Source of the DNA: Verrucomicrobiota bacterium
GTDB taxonomy: Bacteria; Chlamydiota; Chlamydiia; Chlamydiales; Rhabdochlamydiaceae
Length of the DNA: 58,685 nucleotides
NCBI GenBank assembly: GCA_018239665.1
Contig: JAFEGV010000006.1
Location: 1 to 58,685 of the forward strand
Reading direction: 5' to 3'
Shown: positions 26,034-37,446 of the stretch, one piece after another
Position numbering within the stretch: position 1 is the first letter of the stretch
How the letters are laid out: every line of letters starts with the position of its first letter
Notes under the pieces: model-generated
What the model was told of the DNA's origin: nothing
Databases searched by the model: none
The model's input: only the letters and a program-made list of their open reading frames with translations
Program-made: the position numbers and the translations under genes

Positions 26034-26235
26034 GAGTTTCCGTTTGGAATCGTTAGACCTCTTCCGAAACTTCATTTGTCCATTAAAATTGTTCTTTCTT
26101 CTCTGATTTTTATCGCATCTTTTCACCGACTTGTTCAAGTCATTTCGTCGATGCGATCCGTGTCAGCTTGCTTTCTCTAAAAAATCAGAGAAAAAATCTT
26201 CAATTTTTCTAGACAAAGCAAGCTTTGAAAGAGGT
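26034..26235. other. 202-bp gap between gyrA and tmk with nested inverted repeats
   Basis: The arms agcttgcttt (26165-26174) and aaagcaagct (26215-26224) enclose two smaller hairpins (ctct/agag and agaaaaa/tttttct), forming a possible three-way structure. A separate palindrome gacttgttcaagtc lies at 26128-26141. No T run follows the large stem on the minus strand, so it looks more like an mRNA processing or attenuation structure than a simple terminator. The tmk promoter may be here. Confidence 0.5.
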
Positions 26236-28779
26236 CTACTCTTCTGGTGTCATGTCTTCTTGCGTCGATTCCACTGCTTCCACTGCAGGCTCCGCAGTTT
26301 CTTCGGCGGAAGTTTCACTTTTCTGTCCATTTCCGTCGGTTTCCACATGTTCAATGCGGGTAATGCCGACGAGGACATCTTTTTCCGGAAGGTTGACAAG
26401 GCGGACGCCTTGGGTCGATCTTCCCATGACGCGAACATCTTGCATGCTGATGCGCAAAGTCTGGCCAACATTGGACATCATGACGACGCTATCTTTGTCC
26501 GTTACGGAAAGGGCTCCGACGACAAGTCCATTGCGCTCCGAGGTGATGATCGAACGGACGCCGACGCCGCCCCGGTTGGTCTGACGGAACTCTTCGACAT
26601 CGGAACGTTTTCCATATCCGTGTTCGCAGACGACGAGGATCGTATGGTCAGATTGGACAACTTCGCATGAGACGACAGCATCTTCCGGGCTGCGCAGGCT
26701 AGCTCCGCGAACTCCTCTAGCGACCCTGCCGACAGGACGGACTTGCGCCTGGTCGAAGCGGACGGCCATCCCATTTTTCGTAAAGAGCATGACTTGATCG
26801 GTCTCTCGGGTCAGGCGGGCTGCAATCACCTCATCTCCTTCGTCGATATTGATCGCGTAGACCCCTTTGCGGCGCGGAGAGCTGAACGCGTTCAAGTCGG
26901 TCTTTTTGACGACGCCTTGGCGTGTCGCAAGAAGGATGAACGCAGGATCGTCGAAGCTCTTGACGCGGAGCACGGTCGCAATCTTCTCTGTAGGTTGGAT
27001 ATCTTCGAGAAGGTTGATCAGGGGCTTGCCTTTCGATCTGCGGCTCGCTTCGGGTATCTCCCAAGCTTTGAGCCAGTAGCAGCGTCCAAAGTTTGTGAAG
27101 ATAAGCAGATAGTCGTGTGTCGATGCGACATAGATGTCTTTCAACACATCGGTCTCTTTCTTCATCTCCAAGCCGATGACTCCTTGTCCGCCTCGGCGTT
27201 GTTCGCGGAAGGTGTCGACAGGCATCCGCTTGATGTAATCATCTTCTGAGATCGTGATGATGACGGGCAGATCGGGGATCAGGTCTTCGATGTTGAACTC
27301 CCCTTCTGCAGCGATGATCTTGGTCTTCCGGTCGGAAGAGTGGTGGCGCTTGAGGTCGTTAAGTTCATCTTTGATGATGCCGCGGACAAGCCCTTCGCTT
27401 GCTAAGACTGCGCGATAGTGGGCAATTTTAGCGAGGAGCTCTTGGTATTCCGACTCGATCTTCTCCCGCTCTAAACCTGTGAGCTGGTAGAGGCGCAAGT
27501 CGAGAACCGCGTTGGCTTGCCGTTCTGTAAAATGGTAGGTCGCCATTAATTGGGCTTTTGCAGCGTCCCGGCTTTCACTGGCGCGGATGAGCTTGACGAC
27601 GGCGTCCAGATGGTCAAGAGCCTTTAAATAGCCTTCTAAAATGTGAGCGCGCGCTTCAGCTTTTGCAAGCTCAAAGCGAGTGCGTCGGCGGATCACATCG
27701 ATCCGGTGATCGATCCAAGCTAAAATCATCTGCTTGACGTTCATTACGCGAGGCAGCCCTTTATCGAGCGCGAGCATGTTAGACCCAAAGGTCACCTGCA
27801 TGTCGGTGTAGCGGTAGAGCTGGTTGATCGTTACATCAGGAATTTCACCCCGTTTTAGCTCCAGGACGATCCGCATCCCGTCTTTGTCCGACTCATCGCG
27901 GATGTCGGAGACTCCGGGGATCGTCTTCTCATTGACGAGGTTCGCAATTTTTAGGATCAGGTCGGCTTTGCTGATGTTATAGGGGATCTCGTCAACGACA
28001 AGGCGCTGGCGGTCTCCGCCTTCCTGGTCTTCGACGCGGATCACGCCGCGCAAGATGATCTTGCCGCGTCCGGTATAGAATGCTTCTTTGACGCCGCGGT
28101 AGCCGCAGATCACTCCGCCAGTTGGGAAATCAGGGGCCGGCATCACTTGCATAATCTGTTCGATCGTTGTTGTCGGATCATCGATCAGCAAGGTTGTCGC
28201 AGCAATGAGCTCGCCTAAATTGTGGGGCGGAATATTGGTCGCCATTCCGACAGCGATCCCCGAAGAGCCGTTACAGAGCAGGTTCGGAAATTTAGCAGGA
28301 AAAACAGTCGGTTCCGTTTTCGTTTCATCATAGTTGGGGACAAGGTCGACCGTGTCTTTTTCCATGTCTTCCATCAAAGCGACAGAGGCATGTGTCAAAC
28401 GGGCTTCCGTATAACGCATCGCAGCTGGGGGATCTCCGTCGACCGAGCCGAAGTTACCTTGACCATCGACCAGGCGGTAGCGCATCGCCCAATCTTGCGC
28501 CATGCGGACAAGAGTTGGGTAGATCACCGTTTCGCCGTGCGGATGGTAGTCTCCCGATGTGTCGCCAGAAATTTTGGCGCATTTACGGTGTTTGCCGCCC
28601 GGGCTCAAATTGAGTTGGCGCATCGCGTATAGGATACGGCGCTGCGAAGGCTTAAGGCCGTCGCGGACATCAGGCAGGGCGCGGGAAATGATCACTGACA
28701 TCGAATAGCGAAGGTAGCTTTCCTTGACTTCTTCTTCGACGTTGCGTGGAACGACGATTTCATCTTTTGTATAAGACAT
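26236..28779 (-). CDS. gyrA: DNA gyrase subunit A
   Basis: 847 residues. Cuts and reseals DNA to introduce negative supercoils, with GyrB and ATP. Catalytic Tyr123 lies in AAMRYTEARL. The quinolone region reads HPHGETVIYPT: at E. coli positions 82, 83 and 87 it has Glu, Thr and Pro instead of Asp, Ser and Asp. The C-terminal DNA-wrapping domain has an intact GyrA box (QRRGGQG) and six-bladed-propeller repeats. An acidic, Glu/Thr-rich tail follows. It lies 11 bp after gyrB. Confidence 0.98.
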   Translation of the reverse strand: MSYTKDEIVVPRNVEEEVKESYLRYSMSVIISRALPDVRDGLKPSQRRILYAMRQLNLSPGGKHRKCAKISGDTSGDYHPHGETVIYPTLVRMAQDWAMRYRLVDGQGNFGSVDGDPPAAMRYTEARLTHASVALMEDMEKDTVDLVPNYDETKTEPTVFPAKFPNLLCNGSSGIAVGMATNIPPHNLGELIAATTLLIDDPTTTIEQIMQVMPAPDFPTGGVICGYRGVKEAFYTGRGKIILRGVIRVEDQEGGDRQRLVVDEIPYNISKADLILKIANLVNEKTIPGVSDIRDESDKDGMRIVLELKRGEIPDVTINQLYRYTDMQVTFGSNMLALDKGLPRVMNVKQMILAWIDHRIDVIRRRTRFELAKAEARAHILEGYLKALDHLDAVVKLIRASESRDAAKAQLMATYHFTERQANAVLDLRLYQLTGLEREKIESEYQELLAKIAHYRAVLASEGLVRGIIKDELNDLKRHHSSDRKTKIIAAEGEFNIEDLIPDLPVIITISEDDYIKRMPVDTFREQRRGGQGVIGLEMKKETDVLKDIYVASTHDYLLIFTNFGRCYWLKAWEIPEASRRSKGKPLINLLEDIQPTEKIATVLRVKSFDDPAFILLATRQGVVKKTDLNAFSSPRRKGVYAINIDEGDEVIAARLTRETDQVMLFTKNGMAVRFDQAQVRPVGRVARGVRGASLRSPEDAVVSCEVVQSDHTILVVCEHGYGKRSDVEEFRQTNRGGVGVRSIITSERNGLVVGALSVTDKDSVVMMSNVGQTLRISMQDVRVMGRSTQGVRLVNLPEKDVLVGITRIEHVETDGNGQKSETSAEETAEPAVEAVESTQEDMTPEE

Positions 28780-28790
28780 ATGCGATTCTC

Positions 28791-31277
<2,487 letters not shown>

Positions 31278-31338
31278 TTAAAATCTCTTTCATTATCCGT
31301 TAGCTTCTGTCGTTGGACTAAAGTTTCAACAGAATCAT

Positions 31339-31683
31339 TTAGCCCAAACGGAATACAATATTCTTAATCTCAACAGCGGGAAACCTTTCCCGCAAACATT
31401 TTACTAAACGCGCCCTTTCATGCTGGGAAAGCAAGCTGTACAAGGTCGAATTGTTGACCTTGACGTACAAGATTCCCCCTTCAAAAGAGACAGCTTTTGT
31501 CATCGGCGCAAGCTTACTTCCGATGATCTCAGGCCACGATGCCAAAATCAAATCGGGCCTTTCCTTATGCATTTCGCCGATCTGCCCAAGAAGGCGCGGC
31601 AACAATGTCCGCATGTCCCGATTCGTTGACTGGATGCCGTCATAACCAAATGGCACGCGGTTGTCTGAATTTTTCTTTGCCAT
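31339..31683 (-). CDS. DUF721 (DciA-like) protein
   Basis: 114 residues. The core of the DUF721 family is visible: LLPRLLGQIG, LILASWPEIIGSKLAPMTKAVSFEGGILYVKVNNSTLYSLL (given here in overlapping parts) and FPAVEIKNIVFRLG. DciA, a member of this family, loads the replicative helicase in many bacteria that lack DnaC. The gene stands immediately before gyrB (73 bp), as in Chlamydia from memory, which fits a replication role. Exact function here is unproven. Confidence 0.8.
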   Translation of the reverse strand: MAKKNSDNRVPFGYDGIQSTNRDMRTLLPRLLGQIGEMHKERPDLILASWPEIIGSKLAPMTKAVSFEGGILYVKVNNSTLYSLLSQHERARLVKCLRERFPAVEIKNIVFRLG

Positions 31684-31758
31684 TACTCATCTAAATCGGA
31701 GCTTTTACCCCAAACCAGGACTATATTTTAGCCCCCCCATTATAGCAATAGAAAAATG

Positions 31759-33228
31759 CTAAAAAAGCAGGGCGCTTAGACCCATGGCGATCAGGAAATA
31801 GATCGACATCGATAAAAAGTCATTAAAGGCCGTAATAATAGGACCTGCAGCAACAGCCGGATCGACTCCAATGCGCGCAAAGAACAGCGGTGAAAACACA
31901 CCCAGCAAAGTGCCGGCCAAGCAAGCGCCCATTAATCCGATGCCGACGATCAGTCCGACGGCAATTGGGCTGACTTCCGCTCCTGATACGCCGACAAAGT
32001 CGAGAGCATAGACAACAATGCCGCAAAGCACGCCGAATATCGTACCGGTCGTTAATCCGAGAAGCAGTTCTTTGACGACGGCTTCTCCTTTATTACCTAA
32101 AGAGAGGAGGCCAGTCGCCATGCTGCGCACAAGCACCGTACTGCATTGGATCCCGATATTGCCCGACATCCCTGTAATCAAAGGAACAAAGAACAGGACA
32201 AAGGTCAATACGCCGCCGACATAAGATTGAAACGAGGAGATCACCCCTACATTGATCAATCCGGCGCACAACGTGACGACAAGCCATGGCGCCCGCGATA
32301 AAAAACGCTTGAACAGGGGCTCAGGCACGCTCACTTTTTCCGCAGTACCCGCCATATTCGCGATCGTCTCATCGGCGATATCTTCGACGGCGTCGAGGAC
32401 ATCTTCATACGTGATTACGCCGAGCAAATGGTTCTTTTCGTCGACAACTGTTAACGCCGGGATCTTGTATCTTTCGACAATATCGACAACCTCTTCGCGC
32501 GATGTCTCCGGCGATACCTTGTGCAAGATCGAGCGCATCACCTGGCGCAAAGGAAGATGGGGCGGATTGACGATCAAGTTCCGGGCAGGCACATAGCCTT
32601 GCAGCTCCCCTTCCTGGTTCAAAACAAAAATCTTCCGGGTCAGATCGATCCCCGGGTTGTCCCGGATATGGGCCGCAGCCTCGCCGATGGTGACGTCCAT
32701 GGAAAAGGCAAAAAACTCGTTGGTCATCAACCGTCCGGCAGTGTTCCGGTGATGCTTTTTAATTTCGCGGATCCGCTGCGCTTTTTTCGCTTCGAGCATG
32801 TCGACGATTCGGCGGAACCTGCGCTCTGAAATATCTTCTAATACTTCGACAGCTTCATCAGGAGGCATGTGCTCAAAAAGCATCTTGACTTCGCCATCGT
32901 CGATATGGCGCAAAACGGCTACCCGGGTATTGCTGTCCGTATTGACCATGAACTCGATCTTTGCTTCGATATCGGATAAATTTTCATATAAAAATGGCCT
33001 TGCATGGGAAGGCAGCCTGAATGCTGCATAGGCCAAGTCGACCGGAGAATGCTCCGAAGCAATTTTTGCTATATCATGGATGACGACAGTCGAAGTTTGC
33101 TTGTGGAATGCCTGTTCAAGCTTTTCTTGTAAAATGTCGTGCAGCTGCGATGTTTTGGAGTCCATTAAGTTGCCGGCCGCATGGTGCAGCTCTTCAGCTT
33201 TTTGGACCTCTTCTGTGACGATTTGCAT
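31759..33228 (-). CDS. mgtE: Magnesium transporter MgtE
   Basis: 489 residues. N-terminal MgtE-N domain (about 40-160, with FEHMPPDEAVEVLEDI), two CBS domains (about 165-285, including RKIFVLNQEGELQGYV and IPALTVVDEKNHLLGVITYEDV), the plug helix, and five membrane spans (about 315-487). The last pore helices read GVDPAVAAGPIITAFNDFLSM, containing the conserved Asp residues of the Mg2+ site. Channel-like inner-membrane Mg2+ uptake gated by cytoplasmic Mg2+. gaggtgg lies just upstream of the start. Order mgtE-DUF721-gyrB matches Chlamydia, with intervening genes lost or absent. Confidence 0.95.
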   Translation of the reverse strand: MQIVTEEVQKAEELHHAAGNLMDSKTSQLHDILQEKLEQAFHKQTSTVVIHDIAKIASEHSPVDLAYAAFRLPSHARPFLYENLSDIEAKIEFMVNTDSNTRVAVLRHIDDGEVKMLFEHMPPDEAVEVLEDISERRFRRIVDMLEAKKAQRIREIKKHHRNTAGRLMTNEFFAFSMDVTIGEAAAHIRDNPGIDLTRKIFVLNQEGELQGYVPARNLIVNPPHLPLRQVMRSILHKVSPETSREEVVDIVERYKIPALTVVDEKNHLLGVITYEDVLDAVEDIADETIANMAGTAEKVSVPEPLFKRFLSRAPWLVVTLCAGLINVGVISSFQSYVGGVLTFVLFFVPLITGMSGNIGIQCSTVLVRSMATGLLSLGNKGEAVVKELLLGLTTGTIFGVLCGIVVYALDFVGVSGAEVSPIAVGLIVGIGLMGACLAGTLLGVFSPLFFARIGVDPAVAAGPIITAFNDFLSMSIYFLIAMGLSALLF

Positions 33229-33554
33229 GATCCACCTCAGCCCGAGTCTTGTGGAGCCTGCCTACAAATTTTGCTTATTTGATTTGACGCCTTTATATCG
33301 CTGGTTCGGGTTCAATTCCACGGCTTAAGTTTATTTGACCATGCCCTTCGGAATTCAACTCAAACCAGCGATAAAATCCATCGAAAATCAAAGAAAACCC
33401 AAATATTGCCAGGGAAGACTCTTGCCGCCGATCATACCCTGTTTTAGCCTTATTTTTCAAATGCAAATGCATCACCTGCCGACCAATTTGATGATAGCTA
33501 TTAAATCTGCATTTTACTAGAATTCAAGCACCAATTCATAAATAAAGTTTATCT
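33229..33554. other. 326-bp gap between divergent mgtE and typA
   Basis: Holds the ribosome site of mgtE at its left end and a foldback repeat (33296-33373) in the middle. No gene is convincing. The promoters of both genes must lie here; I could not choose a clear -35/-10 pair. Confidence 0.6.
33296..33373. repeat. Foldback repeat with 24-bp arms
   Basis: The arm at 33296-33319 (tatcgctggttcgggttcaa...) pairs with 33350-33373 at about 21 of 24 positions, separated by 30 bp. Weaker complementarity continues outward (tttgattt with aaatcaaa). It does not have the gagggaattgc ends of the two elements near tpiA, so it is a different family or an older copy. Confidence 0.65.
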
Positions 33555-35366
33555 ATGTTTAAACCAGAAAAAATCCGCAATATCGCCATCATCGCCCACA
33601 TCGACCATGGCAAGACCACAATGCTCGACAGCCTCCTCAAGCAATCCAACGTTTTCCGCGACAACGAGAAAATCCCTGAACGGGTCATGGACAGCTATGA
33701 CCAGGAAAAAGAACGCGGAATCACGATCTTTGCCAAGCACACAAGTATTTATTTCGAAGACTATAAAATTAATATTATCGACACCCCCGGCCATGCCGAC
33801 TTCTCCGGAGAAGTGGAGCGGGTCCTCGGGCTTGTCAACTGCGTTCTTCTGCTCGTCGACGCCCAGGAAGGTCCGATGCCGCAGACCAGGTTCGTCCTCT
33901 CGCAAGCGTTAAAAATCGGCTTGAAACCGATCGTTGTCCTCAATAAGGTCGACCGTCCTCATGCAGACCCTGACCGCGCCCTTAACTTGACCTTCGACCT
34001 CTTCGTCGAGCTCGGCGCCAACGACGAGCAGCTCGACTTCCCGATCTGCTACGCTTCCGGCCTTGGAGGCTTTGCCGTTACAGACCTCAACGATCCTCGC
34101 GTCAATATGCGGCCTCTTTTCGAACTGATCCTTAAAGCAGTCCCGGCCCCTCCAGGAAACCTCGACCTCCCCTTCCTGATGCAAGCGACTACCTTAAGCT
34201 ACGACGACTTCGTCGGAAGGCAAGCCTGCGGCCGGATTTTGGAAGGCCATGTCAAAAAAGGACAAACGATCACCAAGGTCGATAAGAACGGGCATCCGAC
34301 CCAGCACCGCGTCCAACGCGTTGAAGGCTACCACGGACTGAAGAAAGTCGAGCTCGAAGAAGCCGGCGTAGGCGATATCGTCAGTATTTCAGGCATCCCT
34401 GAGATCTCGATCGGCGATACCCTCTGCGATCCTCAACATGTCGTCCAGCTGCCTCCGATCACATTGGCAGAACCAACGCTTTCTATCGAAATGATGGTCA
34501 ATAACGGCCCCTTCGTTGGAAAAGACGGCAAGCACGTCACGATGAACAAGATCCGCGACCGCCTCCTACAAGAGAGAAAAGCCAATATTTCTTTAAAGAT
34601 CGAAGAGTCGTCCCGAGACGATGCGATCCGCGTGTGCGGACGCGGCGAGCTCCACTTGGCCGTCCTTATGGAAGCGATGCGGCGCGAAGACTACGAGTTT
34701 ACGATCTCCAAACCTCAAGTAATCCTCAAGCAAGTCGAAGGCGAGACCCACGAACCTTACGAAATTGCCCATATTGAAGTTCCTCAAGAGTATTCCGGAA
34801 CGATCATCGAAGAGCTTTCTCGTCGAAAAGGTGAAATGCGCTCCTTAAATACCAACGAGCACAATATCACAACGATCGAATTCCTGATCCCGACCCGGGG
34901 ACTCATGGGCTACCGCAATGATTTTCTAACGATCACGCGCGGTCTGGGGATCTTAACTTCGATCTTCGACAGCTATGGCCCATGGAAAGGGGAAATTCCA
35001 GGACGCCTTCATGGGGCGCTCATCTCTAACGGATCCGGAAAAACGACAGGTTACGCTTGCTTCGGGATCCAAGAACGCGGAAGCTTATTCGTTTCCCCTG
35101 GAGACGAAGTCTATGAAGGGATGGTCGTCGGCGAAAACAATCGCGACAACGACCTCGTCGTCAACGTAACCCGCGGCAAACAGCTCACCAACATCCGCGC
35201 CTCAGGCAGCGATGAGAACATCATCCTCGTCCCAGCGCGTACGTTTACCCTTGAGCAAGCGATCGACTTCATCCAAGACGACGAGCTCGTCGAAGTCACG
35301 CCTCACTTCATCCGTCTTAGAAAACGCTTCTTGAACGAGAACGAACGGAAGCGCAAAGGCGGCTAA
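33555..35366 (+). CDS. typA: GTPase TypA/BipA
   Basis: 603 residues. Ribosome-binding translational GTPase linked to stress and 50S assembly. G1 AHIDHGKTT, switch region with [21 protein letters not shown]3 DTPGHADF, G4 [10 protein letters not shown], then EF-Tu domain II, the EF-G-like domain and the TypA-specific C terminus ([20 protein letters not shown]-type [25 protein letters not shown]). These separate it from EF-G and LepA. The gene stands alone on the plus strand, divergent from mgtE and followed by a hairpin. Confidence 0.97.
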   Translation: MFKPEKIRNIAIIAHIDHGKTTMLDSLLKQSNVFRDNEKIPERVMDSYDQEKERGITIFAKHTSIYFEDYKINIIDTPGHADFSGEVERVLGLVNCVLLLVDAQEGPMPQTRFVLSQALKIGLKPIVVLNKVDRPHADPDRALNLTFDLFVELGANDEQLDFPICYASGLGGFAVTDLNDPRVNMRPLFELILKAVPAPPGNLDLPFLMQATTLSYDDFVGRQACGRILEGHVKKGQTITKVDKNGHPTQHRVQRVEGYHGLKKVELEEAGVGDIVSISGIPEISIGDTLCDPQHVVQLPPITLAEPTLSIEMMVNNGPFVGKDGKHVTMNKIRDRLLQERKANISLKIEESSRDDAIRVCGRGELHLAVLMEAMRREDYEFTISKPQVILKQVEGETHEPYEIAHIEVPQEYSGTIIEELSRRKGEMRSLNTNEHNITTIEFLIPTRGLMGYRNDFLTITRGLGILTSIFDSYGPWKGEIPGRLHGALISNGSGKTTGYACFGIQERGSLFVSPGDEVYEGMVVGENNRDNDLVVNVTRGKQLTNIRASGSDENIILVPARTFTLEQAIDFIQDDELVEVTPHFIRLRKRFLNENERKRKGG

Positions 35367-35378
35367 GCTTATTTATTG

Positions 35379-35407
35379 GGAATCAAGGTCTTTCCAACCT
35401 TGATTCC
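35379..35407 (+). terminator. Hairpin after typA
   Basis: A perfect 10-bp stem (35379-35388 with 35398-35407) with a 9-nt loop starts 12 bp after the typA stop and is followed by a moderately T-rich stretch. Probably a terminator, or an attenuator before the DUF3052 gene 25 bp on. Confidence 0.65.
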
Positions 35408-35431
35408 TATCTGTTTAATGAGTCTGATCTA

Positions 35432-35779
35432 ATGAAAACCGTTAAAGAAAAACTGGGGATAAAAGAAGGAAAGCAAGTCTTAGTCCTTAATCCTCCAGAA
35501 GGCTATTTAGAAGTTCAAGGCTGCGCTTCGGTAGAAGAAGCTGACATCATCCAGCTTTTCATTTCATCAAAAGACGATCTTCAACATTTTCTCGATCAAA
35601 AACGCTCCTCGTTAAAGAAATCCATCGCTTTATGGATCACCTATCCCAAGGCATCTCCTCATTTAGGAATTAACCGGGACATCATCGCAAACTTTTTAAA
35701 GAAGTATGAGCTTGAAGGAATCGCCATTTGTTCCATTGATGAAACCTGGTCTGCTTTGCGCTTTAAAAGCATCTCTTAA
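35432..35779 (+). CDS. DUF3052-family protein
   Basis: 115 residues. Matches the plan of DUF3052 proteins: KLGIKEGKQVLVLNPPEGYL at the start, DIIQLFISSKDDLQHFL in the middle, LWITYPKASPHLGINRDII, and the ending ICSIDETWSALRF. Function of this family is unknown. It shows no signal peptide or membrane span. It may be read through from typA past the hairpin at 35379 or have its own promoter in the 65-bp gap. Confidence 0.8.
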   Translation: MKTVKEKLGIKEGKQVLVLNPPEGYLEVQGCASVEEADIIQLFISSKDDLQHFLDQKRSSLKKSIALWITYPKASPHLGINRDIIANFLKKYELEGIAICSIDETWSALRFKSIS

Positions 35780-35958
35780 AGAAATGCAAGCTTAGAAACT
35801 GTTAATGGATTTTGCGCTAAGCTATCCGCTGATTTGATTTCTTCTGAACGCGTGAATTTTTCATTTGATTTTTCCTTCTGGAAAAATCGTTAAGGATACG
35901 TTCTTTTAGCTTCTCAAGCATAGCTTCCGGAATATCTTAATTTCCCATCCAGAAATGC

Positions 35959-36840
35959 TTAATTGTCGTAAAGCGTGTGATAAGCTGCACTAAAGATTTT
36001 AAAAGCCTCCTCAGCTGCGGGTTTATCGTCCCCTTTATACTTATCTGGGTGAAATTGTAGAGAAAGCTTAACATATGCTTTTTTAATGGCAGCCTTATCC
36101 GCACCTTCGGGCAGTCCCAAGAGGCTGTAGTTGCTAGGATTGCTTTTTTTCACGCCAAGCAAACCTAAAGCTCGATTTCTTAATTCAACAGCAGGATTAG
36201 ATTCTTGCTGAGCGGGTTTGGATGCTCTTTGAGTTGATTGAGCATTGTGTTCACGACGAGGCGCAGATTGGGCTCTTGGCCTTGAGCTAGGGGATGGCTC
36301 GGCTTTTGGCCGGTGGCCAGACTCGGACTGGGCTCTTGGTCTTGATCCAGATGCTGTTTCAGCCTTTGACTGAGGGGGCGGCGCTGTCTCGGCCTTTGGC
36401 TCGGAGCGAGGCGCTGACTGAGCTCTTGACTGAGGGCCAGACTCTGTCTTGGCCTCTGGCTCGTAGCGATGAGGCATTGACTGGGCCTTTGGAATTTCAT
36501 TGTGTTCTTTTTCTAATTTAATAGCGGGTATCTGATAAAATGAGAAAAAATCCTTAATATGGTCTTTAACACAATTCTCAAAAATACTTCCTAAGCTAAA
36601 CTGTTTTACGCTAATAACTACAATTTCTTTTTCTGTTAATGAGGGCTGGGAAAATGAAGAATATGAAGGCTTGAATAGGCTCTCCAGGGCTCTTAGCGGC
36701 GAGAGAATTGCCATCTTAGCAAAATCAAGGAACGAAGTAGGAATATTCTCAATGCGAGCATTTAACGGTTGGACAGTCATTGTAGCACTACCACCACCAC
36801 TCGCATAAGGATTGCAATTAATACTAACCTTAAAACCCAC
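35959..36840 (-). CDS. C-terminal J-domain protein with a repeat-rich linker
   Basis: 293 residues. The start is a GTG at 36840 with ggggg seven bases upstream. Residues about 1-115 show no known domain (ends KDFFSFYQIPAIKL). Residues about 120-215 are a degenerate repeat of an 11-residue phrase rich in Ala, Gln, Ser and Pro with basic residues (for example RPRAQSAP, QSKAETAS). Residues about 228-293 are a J-domain: NYSLLGLPEGADKAAIKKAY, LQFHPDKYKG, FSAAYHTLYDN, with the HPD triplet that stimulates Hsp70. Housekeeping DnaJ has the J-domain first; here it is last. It could act on bacterial DnaK or, if exported, on host Hsp70; the latter is inference. Confidence 0.85.
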   Translation of the reverse strand: MGFKVSINCNPYASGGGSATMTVQPLNARIENIPTSFLDFAKMAILSPLRALESLFKPSYSSFSQPSLTEKEIVVISVKQFSLGSIFENCVKDHIKDFFSFYQIPAIKLEKEHNEIPKAQSMPHRYEPEAKTESGPQSRAQSAPRSEPKAETAPPPQSKAETASGSRPRAQSESGHRPKAEPSPSSRPRAQSAPRREHNAQSTQRASKPAQQESNPAVELRNRALGLLGVKKSNPSNYSLLGLPEGADKAAIKKAYVKLSLQFHPDKYKGDDKPAAEEAFKIFSAAYHTLYDN

Positions 36841-37446
36841 TATTTACCCCCTAACAAAAAAGCCAAAAAACAACTAACTTATAATTTTATAAACATCATT
36901 TTATTAAAATTTGATAAAAATTGCATTAAATTTTTTAATTTTTCTTTATAAATTTTATTTAATGATAAAAACACTAAATCATTCACAACCAACAGGATGA
37001 ACAAAAAATCCACAAGTCGCTTATTATAAATAAGTTATACAGATAAGTAAGAATAAACAGACACAATGAGCTTCATCCCCCCCCTCTCTCGAAGCGCCAT
37101 TTTTTATACAGAAAAAATCTAATGAGGGCAGTCCACCACCCCAGAAGAAAAAGAGAATCCTGATCATCAGACAGCCTCCTTCAAAGGGGGCTTCGACGCG
37201 GTTATACTGCGCGCCGGAAGGTTTGACTCTGCGAGACACAGCCCAATCGAGGCTACGGAAACACGAGAAGGTTCTGTGAACCTTCGCAGTGAGGAGTAGG
37301 TGAAGCGGTCTTGACCGCGAACTGGTCTTCATTGTTAGCAGGTGAAGCGGTCTTGACCGCGAACTGGGCAGTAAGGAGCAGGTGAAGCAGCCTTAGCTGC
37401 GAACTGGTTCCGACAGACTAAGCCCTTCCCCTCTTAGAAGGAAGGG
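36841..37446. other. 606-bp gap: AT-rich half and repeat-bearing half
   Basis: 36841-37080 is very AT-rich and presumably holds the promoter of the J-domain gene. 37080-37298 holds short hairpins (for example cgagaaggttc with gaaccttcg near 37265-37285) and no gene I can support. 37299-37407 holds the covarying hairpin repeats. A short minus-strand reading frame at 37024-37332 runs through the repeats and is not credited. Confidence 0.6.
37299..37407. repeat. Three copies of the covarying hairpin module
   Basis: Copies start at 37299, 37341 and 37381 (spacing 42 and 40 bp). Each reads ggtgaag, then a short stem-loop, then gaactgg. The stems are gcggtc-tt-gaccgc (twice) and gcagc-ctta-gctgc (once). 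At 45-65 and 112-132 the same module has gcggcc-tt-ggccgc. The stem sequence changes while pairing is kept, so selection or copying acts on the fold. Confidence 0.85.

Noticed and set aside
26743..27249. 168-codon plus-strand frame
   Set aside because: Antisense to gyrA, whose protein is unmistakable.
33301..33330. tRNA T-arm-like string ggttcgggttcaattcc
   Set aside because: It is one arm of a foldback repeat; no acceptor, D or anticodon arms surround it.
36294..36521. Plus-strand Leu/Thr-rich frame
   Set aside because: Antisense to the repeat linker of the J-domain gene.
37024..37332. 102-codon minus-strand frame
   Set aside because: Runs through the hairpin repeats and has no ribosome site or protein-like features.
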